From: an uncultured Blautia sp.
GTDB taxonomy: Bacteria; Bacillota; Clostridia; Lachnospirales; Lachnospiraceae
Assembly: GCA_902476765.1 (NCBI GenBank)
Contig: CABSEJ010000001.1
Location: 10,790-74,789, forward strand
Length of the DNA: 64,000 nt
Direction: 5' to 3'
Below the pieces are notes generated by a model. It was not told where the DNA came from and ran no database searches. It worked only from the letters and a program-made list of their open reading frames with translations. Below, piece after piece: positions 8,464 through 16,421 of the stretch (positions are counted from its first letter, which is position 1; the number at the start of each line of letters is the position of its first letter). The position numbers and the translations under genes are program-made.

Positions 8464-9990
8464 TTAACAAGTCTTTTTTGGTTTTAGTTTTATTTCAATT
8501 TCAAACATCCGGTTCCAGGGGATTCCAATTTCAAAATCCCAGGGAGCCGTTTTAAAATAGTTTTCCTGAAAGCTTTTAAGCCTCTTTTCTATCAGTTCCT
8601 TCACTTTCTCTGTCTTATCTCCCAGATTCAGAACATGAACCCCTTCCCCCAACTCAGGAAGCATGTCCGATACCTTTCGTCTCACCTCAGCCATATATCC
8701 CCAGTCCTCCAGATAACGGAAAAACCGGAATTCTTCCGCCCAGTTTTTCCCCTGGTCTTTCTCTGCATGTAAAAGGGCTGTCAAGTGGGCAATTACTGTG
8801 CCTAAAGTATTGGAGGATGTATTCCAGCCTCCATAGGCTCCAATCCGTTCCAGCAGTCCCTGCTCATACAGAAACTGCATCAGCGCCCTGTCTGCTGTAT
8901 TTGGTATGGCACAATCTGCTATCCCGCAGAGCTGTCCTCTCTCCAGATATTCTTTTATCCTTTCTGTGAAGGCCTGCAGGTTTCGCTCACTCTCCATATA
9001 AATGTCATCGGTAATCAATTCCTTTTCCAGACGAAGGCTGAATTCCGTAGGGGGATGGACCAGCAAAATCCCATCTGCCTCCCTGGAAGTTTCCGCTATC
9101 CGGCAGCCCGCTGCCAGAAGCTGATACTGTACAGTCTCTCCGATGCTCCTGTCCTCATAGGAGGGAATTTGATATTTTCCTCTGAGAGAAGAGTAATCCG
9201 GATAAATCCGGGGAGCCTTCCCTGCTGCCCGGTTTATGGCCCTGGCCAAGAGCGTACAGCCCACCTCATCCGCTCCCGGATAAAAATAAATCTTGGAAAA
9301 CATAGATTTTTCCGCAGCATAAGCCGCCAAGCCTCTCCGTTCCGAAGGCGCATAGCCATAAGCCCTGCAGTCATCCTGGGGAATGATAAGAAAATCAATA
9401 ATCCCCTCTGCCGCCAAATCAATGGTACGTTTGTTATTCTCATAGTTTATGGCCCGCCTTCTTAAAAAGTCCTCCCTTATCTCCAAAGGAACCTCTCCTT
9501 CTATTTGCTCCTTTTCTCTGGCTTCCTCCTCTGTTATCATGTTCAGTCTTTCTTTATCCAGAAGAACTCCGTACCGGTAAATTCTGTATCCGTAATCCTC
9601 ATAATAATCCGGTTCTTCCCCGCTTCCGTCTCTGGCCGGAGCTCTGGTAATAAGCTGAAAAGCATAAATTGTTAAATCCGGCTTCTCTTTTTTCAGGCTC
9701 CTGAGCCGTTCCAGCCGCTGCCCGCATATCTGGGAAGAGAGCTGATGAAGCCGGGAAGGCACAATTCCTCCATACAGAAATAAGTCCATGGATACTATCA
9801 AAATATCTCCGTTTTCCGCCTTTTCTCTGGTCCATTCCCAAATACCGTCCACATCTGCCGCTTTTTTGAAATTACCCATCAGGCTTTTGGGAACCATTTC
9901 CACATCCATGCCGCTGATTTTCCCTATATACATAGGATACACATAGTTACAAGGCCGCTCATCCAGCGGCAGAAAAATAATTTTCCCCAT
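8464..9990 (-). CDS. DUF4127 family protein
   Basis: 508 residues, cytoplasmic, full length for the family. The N-terminus FLPLDERPCNY is the hallmark of DUF4127, followed by MDLFLYGGIVPSR, YAFQLITRAPA, FLIIPQDDCRAYG and GGWNTSSNTLGT. The function is unknown; conserved Asp, Glu, Asn and Arg residues suggest an enzyme. AGGAGG lies 5 bases before the start. It is divergent from the GH20 gene and shares the motif CATACTTTTTGT with the binding-protein promoter region, so it belongs to the same regulon by inference. Confidence 0.88.
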   Translation of the reverse strand: MGKIIFLPLDERPCNYVYPMYIGKISGMDVEMVPKSLMGNFKKAADVDGIWEWTREKAENGDILIVSMDLFLYGGIVPSRLHQLSSQICGQRLERLRSLKKEKPDLTIYAFQLITRAPARDGSGEEPDYYEDYGYRIYRYGVLLDKERLNMITEEEAREKEQIEGEVPLEIREDFLRRRAINYENNKRTIDLAAEGIIDFLIIPQDDCRAYGYAPSERRGLAAYAAEKSMFSKIYFYPGADEVGCTLLARAINRAAGKAPRIYPDYSSLRGKYQIPSYEDRSIGETVQYQLLAAGCRIAETSREADGILLVHPPTEFSLRLEKELITDDIYMESERNLQAFTERIKEYLERGQLCGIADCAIPNTADRALMQFLYEQGLLERIGAYGGWNTSSNTLGTVIAHLTALLHAEKDQGKNWAEEFRFFRYLEDWGYMAEVRRKVSDMLPELGEGVHVLNLGDKTEKVKELIEKRLKSFQENYFKTAPWDFEIGIPWNRMFEIEIKLKPKKTC

Positions 9991-10211
9991 ATCTACCTCC
10001 TATAACTTCATACTTTTTGTATGATTTCCTTACATTGTATTCTGTTTACTGTACCCGGTCAATCCTTTTTTTCTTGTCTTTTTTCTCTAAATTTTCCTTG
10101 ATGCGGCCAGAAAATCCCTTTTGACGGAAGCCCGATGCTATGCTATGATGTAGTTATGATTTTTAGTTAGATTTATTATCTATTTCAAACTTATTGTAAG
10201 GAGGTATTTCT
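9991..10211. promoter_or_regulatory. Divergent control region of DUF4127 and GH20
   Basis: 221 bp without a gene. On the left, CATACTTTTTGTATG (10009-10023) is an inverted repeat with a 5-bp spacer, 19 bp upstream of the DUF4127 start. On the right is the GH20 promoter: -35 TTGACG (10121-10126), 17-bp spacer and -10 TATGAT (10144-10149). Confidence 0.65.
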
Positions 10212-12134
10212 ATGTATCATTTGTATCCCCAGCCTGTAAAGCAGTCTTTCCCGGAAGGCTATCTTCCTCCTGCCGGCAGTTTTCATCTGCAGACGGCTCC
10301 TTCTATCCAAGAAGAATGTAAAGCAGCTGGCTATTTTCCGGAGAAGGACCTGGAATTCTTATGCTGTTCTGCTCCTGAAGCTTCCGAAGGCTCTATCTTT
10401 ATTACCGTAGAAGAACAGGACATGCACCGTGAAGGTTATGAGCTTTCGGTGTCTTCGGAAGGAATTCGCATCTGCACTGCCGGCGCAGCCGGTCTGTTCT
10501 ACGCTATAGGAGCCCTGAAGCAGCTTTCCCATCAGTGCTTCCCCCGGCTTCCTTTTGCGGAAATTACTGATTTCCCGGCTTTGGAGCTGAGAGGCATTAT
10601 GGTGGATATTGGAAGAAACAAAATCCCTTCTATGGAAACCATGTATGCTCTTCTGGATAAATTTGCTCTTATGCGCATTAACCATGTGGAATTTTATCAG
10701 GAGGGTTACTGCTATGCTTACAGCAATTATCCCTATCTTTTCACAGATGATACCCCGGTGACACCGGAGGAATTCCGGGCCCTGGATGCTTATGCCAAAA
10801 GCCGTTTCATTGACCTGGTTCCAAACCAGAATGTCCTTGGCCATATGGACCAGTGGCTGGCAGCACCTCAGCTGAATCATCTGGCGGAATGTGAGGACGG
10901 CTTTATTTTTGAAAATATTTACTGGCGGCCGCCTATGACTCTGGACCCCAAAGACCCGGAAAGCCTTGCCTTTGTCACCCAAATGCTGGATGATTTGTTG
11001 GAAAACTTCTCCTCCTCCTATGTAAATGTAAATATGGACGAACCTTTTGAGCTGGGTAAAGGGAAAAATAAAGAAGAGGCACAGAGCCAGGGCTCTTCCC
11101 GTCTGTACCTGGACTATGTCTGGAAAATCAATGATTACTGCCGCAAAAAGGGGCTGAAAATGATGATGTGGGGCGACCAGGTTCTGGAAAATCCGGACAG
11201 CGTGTCCGCCCTTCCCAAGGATATTATGCTTCTGGACTGGATATATGAAGGAGAGGCCCGATTCGAAACCCATGCAAAGCTTATGCAAAGCACAGGCCTG
11301 GATTACTGCCTCTGTCCGGGCAGCAGCAGCTGGGGTGCCCTTACCGGGCGTTCTGACAACATGTTGGAAAACATAAAGGACGCTGTCTCCTGTGCCTGCC
11401 GTTACGGGGGCAAAGGCATCCTGCTGACAGATTGGGGCGACTTAGGCCACTGGCAGTATATTTCTTCCAGTTATCCTGCCTTCGCCCTGGCAGGTCTCTA
11501 CGCCTGGAGCGGAAGTCAGGCTTCCCAGGACAATGCCGCCTGGTTCTGCAACCGCTTCATCTACATGGACGAAACCCGGCAGGCCTATAAAACAGCTTAT
11601 GATTTAGGCAATTATTATCATTATGAACACGCTCCGCTGTACAACACTACCCTGAGCTTTGCGGTAATGTCCAGCAAATACACCTTTGATACCCTGGAAG
11701 AATTCGATAATAAGGTGCAGCGTCTTCTTACTTTATCCGCCAATATCGCCAAAACCAACCACATTCCCTACAAGGAACCTGTCATCCGCCTGGATTACCA
11801 AGGACTTCAGGCTTATCTGGATAAAATAGAGGAACGCATTTCTTCCCTGAAGCTGGGCTGCCTGGAAGGCCCTCTCATTCTGGAAGAAATGAAAAACAGC
11901 ATCCGCATGATACGCCACGGCTCCATGCTGTATCATTCTCTCACCTTCCACCGGGAAGATAAGGAAGTATTGAAAGAGGATTTGCAGAGCCTGTTCGCAC
12001 AGCTTGACAAATTGCTCCGTATCCATTATGAGCTCTGGATGGCCCGGAACCGCCGGGGAGGCTTCAGCAAAAGCACAGCCCATATGCAGCATCTGCTGAA
12101 ATTTTATCGAAAACAGCTAAAGGAATTATCCTGA
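10212..12134 (+). CDS. GH20-type beta-N-acetylhexosaminidase
   Basis: 640-residue intracellular enzyme expected to release terminal GlcNAc or GalNAc. Residues 1-120 resemble the GH20b accessory domain. The barrel begins at RGIMVDIGRNKIPSMETMY, continues with INHVEFYQEGYCYAY and VPNQNVLGHMDQW, and carries the catalytic Asp-Glu pair in VNVNMDEPFELG (D276, E277). The usual residues before DE in GH20 are GG or GA; here they are NM, so this is a divergent subfamily. There is no signal peptide. AAGGAGG lies 8 bases before the start. It is followed 18 bp later by a GH125 mannosidase, together matching breakdown of N-glycan-like oligosaccharides. Confidence 0.88.
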   Translation: MYHLYPQPVKQSFPEGYLPPAGSFHLQTAPSIQEECKAAGYFPEKDLEFLCCSAPEASEGSIFITVEEQDMHREGYELSVSSEGIRICTAGAAGLFYAIGALKQLSHQCFPRLPFAEITDFPALELRGIMVDIGRNKIPSMETMYALLDKFALMRINHVEFYQEGYCYAYSNYPYLFTDDTPVTPEEFRALDAYAKSRFIDLVPNQNVLGHMDQWLAAPQLNHLAECEDGFIFENIYWRPPMTLDPKDPESLAFVTQMLDDLLENFSSSYVNVNMDEPFELGKGKNKEEAQSQGSSRLYLDYVWKINDYCRKKGLKMMMWGDQVLENPDSVSALPKDIMLLDWIYEGEARFETHAKLMQSTGLDYCLCPGSSSWGALTGRSDNMLENIKDAVSCACRYGGKGILLTDWGDLGHWQYISSSYPAFALAGLYAWSGSQASQDNAAWFCNRFIYMDETRQAYKTAYDLGNYYHYEHAPLYNTTLSFAVMSSKYTFDTLEEFDNKVQRLLTLSANIAKTNHIPYKEPVIRLDYQGLQAYLDKIEERISSLKLGCLEGPLILEEMKNSIRMIRHGSMLYHSLTFHREDKEVLKEDLQSLFAQLDKLLRIHYELWMARNRRGGFSKSTAHMQHLLKFYRKQLKELS

Positions 12135-12152
12135 AAAGAAAGGAAATAACAC

Positions 12153-13439
12153 ATGCCCCAAACATATTCACCTATCATAGAAAGCTTTTTAGAACAGGTA
12201 AAGGACCGCAGCCAGAATCTGCCCTATCTTTATCAGATATTTGAAAATTGTTACAAAGATACTCTGGATGCGGCAGCCACCTCTCTGGAAGACGGCAGCG
12301 TATATCTTGTCACCGGAGATATTCCCGCCATGTGGCTCAGGGATTCTGCCGCCCAAATGCGCCCTTACCTCTACTGTGCAAAAGAGCACCCGGAAATCCG
12401 GCAGCTTATCTGCGGTGTAATCAAAAGACAGTTTTTCTATATCAGCATTGACCCTTATGCCAATGCCTTTAACCTGACTCCCAGCGGCGCCTGCTATGAA
12501 AAAGAAGATTTAAACCCTGACCCCTGGCTTTGGGAGCGAAAATTCGAGCTGGATTCCCTGTGTTATCCCATCCAGCTAGCTTACCTCTTATGGAAAAACA
12601 CAGGATGTACCGCTCAGTTCGACTCTCAATTTCAAAAGGGAGCTGAAATAATCTTAGATGTATTCCAGAGAGAACAGGCCCATGAGGAAAATTCCTCCTA
12701 TCGCTTTATCAGAAAAAATACCTATCCCACAGAGACTCTTTCCCGGGAGGGAAAGGGTTCTCTGTGCAGGTCCGGCACAGGTCTTATCTGGTCCGGCTTC
12801 CGCCCCAGCGACGACGCCTGCACCTACGGATACCTGATACCTGCTAACATGTTCGCCGCTGTCGCCCTTGGTTACCTGGCTCAGATAGAAAAAGAGATTT
12901 TCCATAATCCAGCCTTATCCCAAAGGGCACTGGAGCTAAAGGAATCTGTAGAGGATGGTATCGAGACTTACGGCAAGGCTCTCACAAAAGAATTCGGCCT
13001 GATTTATGCCTATGAGACAGACGGCTGGGGCATGTATAACCTGATGGATGATGCCGGTATTCCCGGACTGCTGTCCATGGAATATTTCGGCTACTGTAAA
13101 GATCCGGAAACAGCCGAAAATACTAAGCGCTTTGTATTAAGTGAGGGAAATCCTTACTATTACAAAGGAAAAAAAGCAGCCGGCATAGGCAGTCCCCACA
13201 CACGGTTCGGTTATGTGTGGCCTCTGGCCATGGCTGTCCGGGGCCTGATTGCCTCTGCCAAAGAAGAAAAGCTGGAGGCTTTGGAGCAAATAGCCGCAAC
13301 CACCGGCGGAAAAAGCATAATACACGAAAGCTTCTTCTGCGATGACGACAGCCTCTACACCAGAGAATGGTTTTCCTGGGCCAACGCTATGTATGCGGAA
13401 CTGTTTCTGGATTATCTGGGGTATGAATTGATAAAATAG
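12153..13439 (+). CDS. GH125 exo-alpha-1,6-mannosidase (metal-independent)
   Basis: 428 residues, the normal length of GH125. Hallmarks are VTGDIPAMWLRDSAAQMRPY, DPYANAFN, WERKFELDSLCYP, YGYLIPANMFA and LMDDAGIPGLLSMEYFGY, followed by GKKAAGIGSPHT. The enzymes invert alpha-1,6-mannosides without calcium. It lacks a signal peptide and is co-transcribed with the GH20 gene (18-bp gap with AAAGAAAGGA), so both act on sugar fragments already imported. Mannose release fits the sugar kinase and GlcN-6-P deaminase genes upstream. Confidence 0.95.
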   Translation: MPQTYSPIIESFLEQVKDRSQNLPYLYQIFENCYKDTLDAAATSLEDGSVYLVTGDIPAMWLRDSAAQMRPYLYCAKEHPEIRQLICGVIKRQFFYISIDPYANAFNLTPSGACYEKEDLNPDPWLWERKFELDSLCYPIQLAYLLWKNTGCTAQFDSQFQKGAEIILDVFQREQAHEENSSYRFIRKNTYPTETLSREGKGSLCRSGTGLIWSGFRPSDDACTYGYLIPANMFAAVALGYLAQIEKEIFHNPALSQRALELKESVEDGIETYGKALTKEFGLIYAYETDGWGMYNLMDDAGIPGLLSMEYFGYCKDPETAENTKRFVLSEGNPYYYKGKKAAGIGSPHTRFGYVWPLAMAVRGLIASAKEEKLEALEQIAATTGGKSIIHESFFCDDDSLYTREWFSWANAMYAELFLDYLGYELIK

Positions 13440-13563
13440 GGGCTTATAAACCGGGAAGAGAATAACAAAATTCTTTCAAATTCTCTTTTCTCCCCCGCCT
13501 TTCTCGGTTATAATCAAGTTATAACAACAAAGGGGATTTTCCCGCAGTCAAAGGAGGTTTTAT

Positions 13564-14247
13564 ATGAAGTACACTATCCAGGGCGATACGCTGCCCGTCG
13601 TTATCTGTGAATTGGATGCAGAGGAGAAAATGATTACAGAAAAAGGCTCCATGTCATGGATGTCTCCCAATATGTCTATGGAAACTACCACAAACGGAGG
13701 TATAGGAAAAGCCTTCGGCAGACTTTTCTCCGGGGATTCTATGTTCCAGAACATTTACACCGCAAAAGGAGGCCCCGGCATGATTGCTTTTGCTTCCAGC
13801 TTCCCCGGCTCTATTAAGGCCTTCCAGATTAGCCCGGGAAATGAATACATATTCCAGAAAAGTGCTTTTCTGGCCTCAGAAGCCGGCGTTGACCTGTCTG
13901 TTCATTTTCACAAGAAACTGTCTTCCGGCCTCTTTGGCGGCGAAGGTTTTATCCTGCAGAAGCTTTCCGGCTTCGGCACTGCCTTTGCAGAATTTGACGG
14001 CCACGTTGTAGAATATGAATTATCTCCCGGCCAGCAAATAGTCATTGACACCGGATACCTGGCTGCCATGAGCGCCTCATGCCAGATGGAAATCCGCAGC
14101 GTTCCTGGAGTAAAAAATGCCTTGTTTGGCGGCGAAGGATTATTCAATACTGTCATCACCGGACCAGGACACATATGGCTGCAGACCATGCCAATTTCCA
14201 ATGTAGCCGCTGTACTACGACCCTTTTTCCCCAGCAGCAGCAATTAG
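13564..14247 (+). CDS. TIGR00266/AIM24 family protein
   Basis: 227 residues of the TIGR00266 family, a beta-prism fold related to TRAP-type proteins. Family features are EKMITEKGSMSWMSPNM near the N-terminus, GGPGMIAFASSFPGSI, Gly-rich GLFGGEGFILQKLSGFGTAF and LFGGEGLFNTVITGPG with IWLQTMP. The biochemical role is unknown. AAAGGAGG precedes the ATG. The 124-bp gap after GH125 contains an AGAGAAT/ATTCTCT hairpin and a TATAAT at 13509-13514, so it probably has its own promoter and is not part of the glycan pathway. Confidence 0.88.
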   Translation: MKYTIQGDTLPVVICELDAEEKMITEKGSMSWMSPNMSMETTTNGGIGKAFGRLFSGDSMFQNIYTAKGGPGMIAFASSFPGSIKAFQISPGNEYIFQKSAFLASEAGVDLSVHFHKKLSSGLFGGEGFILQKLSGFGTAFAEFDGHVVEYELSPGQQIVIDTGYLAAMSASCQMEIRSVPGVKNALFGGEGLFNTVITGPGHIWLQTMPISNVAAVLRPFFPSSSN

Positions 14248-14274
14248 TACACTAATTTAGAGCCGCAAACAAAC

Positions 14275-14423
14275 GGGGCTGCAGCATTAAGCAAAATTCA
14301 AGAATATTTATACATTTTATTGGTCTGTCTATGCAGCTTTAAACCTAAAGTCTCAAAGCTATCCTGGACAAAGTTTCATATAAAGTATAAATACTTCTAA
14401 ATATATGCTTGATGCTGCAGCCC
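14275..14423. repeat. 149-bp imperfect palindrome between convergent genes
   Basis: The ends are GGGGCTGCAGCAT (14275-14287) and ATGCTGCAGCCCC (14411-14423). Similarity continues inward for about 45 bp on each arm (AAGCA..., ATTTATAC...), and the centre (GCTTTAAACC and neighbours) is also partly self-complementary. The rest of the 14248-14454 gap is AT-rich with a small palindrome ATTAGTACACTAAT (14243-14256) at the end of the preceding gene. The element could be a MITE-like repeat or a large bidirectional terminator; no clear target duplication is visible. Confidence 0.7.
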
Positions 14424-14454
14424 CATATTTTAAATATAATTTTTTAAACCACGC

Positions 14455-15825
14455 CTACTCTTTAATCACCACATCCTGCTCTTTCAGTCTCTGCACTAAA
14501 TTTTCTGTATTTACATCTCCCGCCATGCAGCCTTCCTGGAGGGCCATAGCTGCCGCAGTGCCTGCTGCCTGTCCTGTTGCAATGCAGCAAGGTATTACAC
14601 GATAGCTGGCTGCCGCTTCAGAGGTGCCGCTGATACACCGGCCGGCTACCAGCAGATTTTTAATATCCGCCGGCACCAGACACCGGAAGGGGATGGTGTA
14701 ATACTTATTTACCTCTTTGAAGGTAGCTCCCCCGCCTTCTGAGTTATGAATATCAATGGCGTAAGCAAAGGTACATATGGCGTCTTCAAAATGCTTTCTT
14801 TCCAGTATATCTTGTGCCGTCAATTTATAGCGTCCCTTAATATGTCTTGTCTCTCTTACCCCCAGAGTGGAAGCCACCTGCAGAAGCTGAATCTTTTCAC
14901 AGCCCGGCACATATTTTTTCATAAAAGCCAGAATCTGCTGTACCTGTTTTCTTCCCTCCATAATTCCGTTGGTAATATCTTCTGTGTTGGTGGCGTCTAT
15001 ATGAGCCATTCGTGTTGTGTTTATTTTCCAACGGCCTTCCACAGGCTGTTCATAGTTTCCGATTTCCTTCCGGTCAATGGTCCAGTCACCATTTTCCCTG
15101 GCCTCCTGAATATACCAGGACCAGCAGTTTTCCCCCGGAATTCCCAATCTGCCTTCTTTCTTCTTCTCCTCCAAGGCGCCTACAAACTTATCTCTGTTTA
15201 TATTTCCCACTTCAAAGAAAAGAGAAGCCGGCTGCATCACGTTGTCCCTTTCATCGCCCATTACACATTCTTCTCCTGCATAATAAGCCACGTCAGCATC
15301 GCCTGTGCAGTCAATATATGTATCCGCCTGGATTACGGCAAGCCCTTCCTTCATAGAGACCAGCACTCCTGTAATCCTGCCTTCTTCTGTCATCACATCG
15401 CAGAGCTGAACATTGTATAAAAGCTTTACCCCTGCCTCTTTTACCATGTCCTCCATGACAATCTCCAGGATTTCAGAAAGGAAGGGGGTCACATGCCGGT
15501 GGCTTCTGATGTAATAAGAACTGTAAGTAGTCATTCCCTCCACCTTAGAGGGATGAATGGCTCCCTGCTTTTCCTCTGTTCTCCGGCACAATTCATCAAA
15601 AATTCCTTTTACAATCTGCTCCTGGCCGTCATCGTCATAGCAAGTCATAAAAGGCCCCACTAAGCCGGCAGTGGCCATTCCGCCCAGCATTTCTGATTTC
15701 TCAATCAATAAGGTGTCCGCACCGTTTCTGGCCGAAGCCACGGCCGCCCCAAATCCGGCGGCTCCTCCGCCGATTACCAGAACCTGGGTACGCAGAATTC
15801 TGTCTATATTTTTTCTGTACTCCAT
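14455..15825 (-). CDS. FAD-dependent oxidoreductase
   Basis: 456-residue flavoprotein of the FAD_oxidored (PF12831) type. The N-terminal Rossmann motif VIGGGAAGFGAAVASARNGA and the acidic end LLIEKSEMLGG bind FAD; ADTYIDCTGDADVAYYAG and the C-terminal LLVAGRCISGTSEAAASYR with ATGQAAGTAAAMA are conserved in this class. It is predicted to oxidise or reduce an unknown carbon substrate. Start 15825 fits the motif distance; an in-frame ATG at 15894 would overlap the upstream gene. Last gene of the operon with transporter and hydantoinase, so it may act on the same imported compound. Confidence 0.9.
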   Translation of the reverse strand: MEYRKNIDRILRTQVLVIGGGAAGFGAAVASARNGADTLLIEKSEMLGGMATAGLVGPFMTCYDDDGQEQIVKGIFDELCRRTEEKQGAIHPSKVEGMTTYSSYYIRSHRHVTPFLSEILEIVMEDMVKEAGVKLLYNVQLCDVMTEEGRITGVLVSMKEGLAVIQADTYIDCTGDADVAYYAGEECVMGDERDNVMQPASLFFEVGNINRDKFVGALEEKKKEGRLGIPGENCWSWYIQEARENGDWTIDRKEIGNYEQPVEGRWKINTTRMAHIDATNTEDITNGIMEGRKQVQQILAFMKKYVPGCEKIQLLQVASTLGVRETRHIKGRYKLTAQDILERKHFEDAICTFAYAIDIHNSEGGGATFKEVNKYYTIPFRCLVPADIKNLLVAGRCISGTSEAAASYRVIPCCIATGQAAGTAAAMALQEGCMAGDVNTENLVQRLKEQDVVIKE

Positions 15826-15844
15826 ACCATTCTCCTTTTTTACT

Positions 15845-16399
15845 TTAAACACCCGGCTGCATAAACTGCAGGAAGCATTTATTAGCAAAAGCATTTGCCC
15901 CTATTTCGCTGAGGGAGGGGATTCCCGTTTTTCCGATTTTCCATTTTCCTATCTTTAAAATCGGAACCTGAAACTTTCGTGAAGTCATTCCCAGACTGTT
16001 CCACTCCAAGTAGTGGAAGTATTCATGAAATAAAAGAACCTCAAGGCCCTCTTCATAGGAAGAAAAACCGTTTTCCAGCCGCCATTTATCCACTGATTTT
16101 TTATATATTTTCAAAACATTTGTTCCGGAAAAAAACTCACAGAAATACCTTCTCTTTCCTACCACATAGTCTATATCTTTCTCTATGATTTTCACCCCGC
16201 TGCGCTGCAGAACCTCTCTCATCGACACTCGGTTCTCCTGCCCCCATTGGCCGATAAATGCATCTGCCGCTTGTTCTCCTATAGACCAGGCCGTATCAAA
16301 CATTTCCTGTATTTTATCTTTTTCTATTTTTGGAAATACATAATCAGAAAGCAGCTCCTGCATGCTGTTCTCTCTGTCAGGAAACGGAAATCTATTCAT
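15845..16399 (-). CDS. Small HExxH zinc-metalloprotease-like protein
   Basis: 184 residues with a gluzincin-like core: LLFHEYFHYLEWN (H125, E126, H129) and a later SEIGANAFANK (E165), the arrangement of ImmA/IrrE-type peptidases. No helix-turn-helix or signal peptide is seen. Start 16399 is chosen because GAGGG lies 6 bases before this ATG but touches the ATG at 16405. It sits between the hydantoinase and FAD-oxidoreductase genes with gaps of about 20 bp, so it is co-transcribed. The substrate is unknown; hydrolysis of a peptide or amide bond is possible. Confidence 0.75.
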   Translation of the reverse strand: MNRFPFPDRENSMQELLSDYVFPKIEKDKIQEMFDTAWSIGEQAADAFIGQWGQENRVSMREVLQRSGVKIIEKDIDYVVGKRRYFCEFFSGTNVLKIYKKSVDKWRLENGFSSYEEGLEVLLFHEYFHYLEWNSLGMTSRKFQVPILKIGKWKIGKTGIPSLSEIGANAFANKCFLQFMQPGV

Positions 16400-16421
16400 A
16401 AACATCCCTCAATTACATCTC

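Noticed and set aside
10359..11288. 309-codon minus-strand open frame opposite GH20
   Set aside because: Antisense to a well-supported hydrolase, no known motif and no ribosome binding site.
14275..14423. CRISPR-like or tandem repeat array
   Set aside because: Only one inverted pair is present, with no regular spacers; no cas genes in the window.
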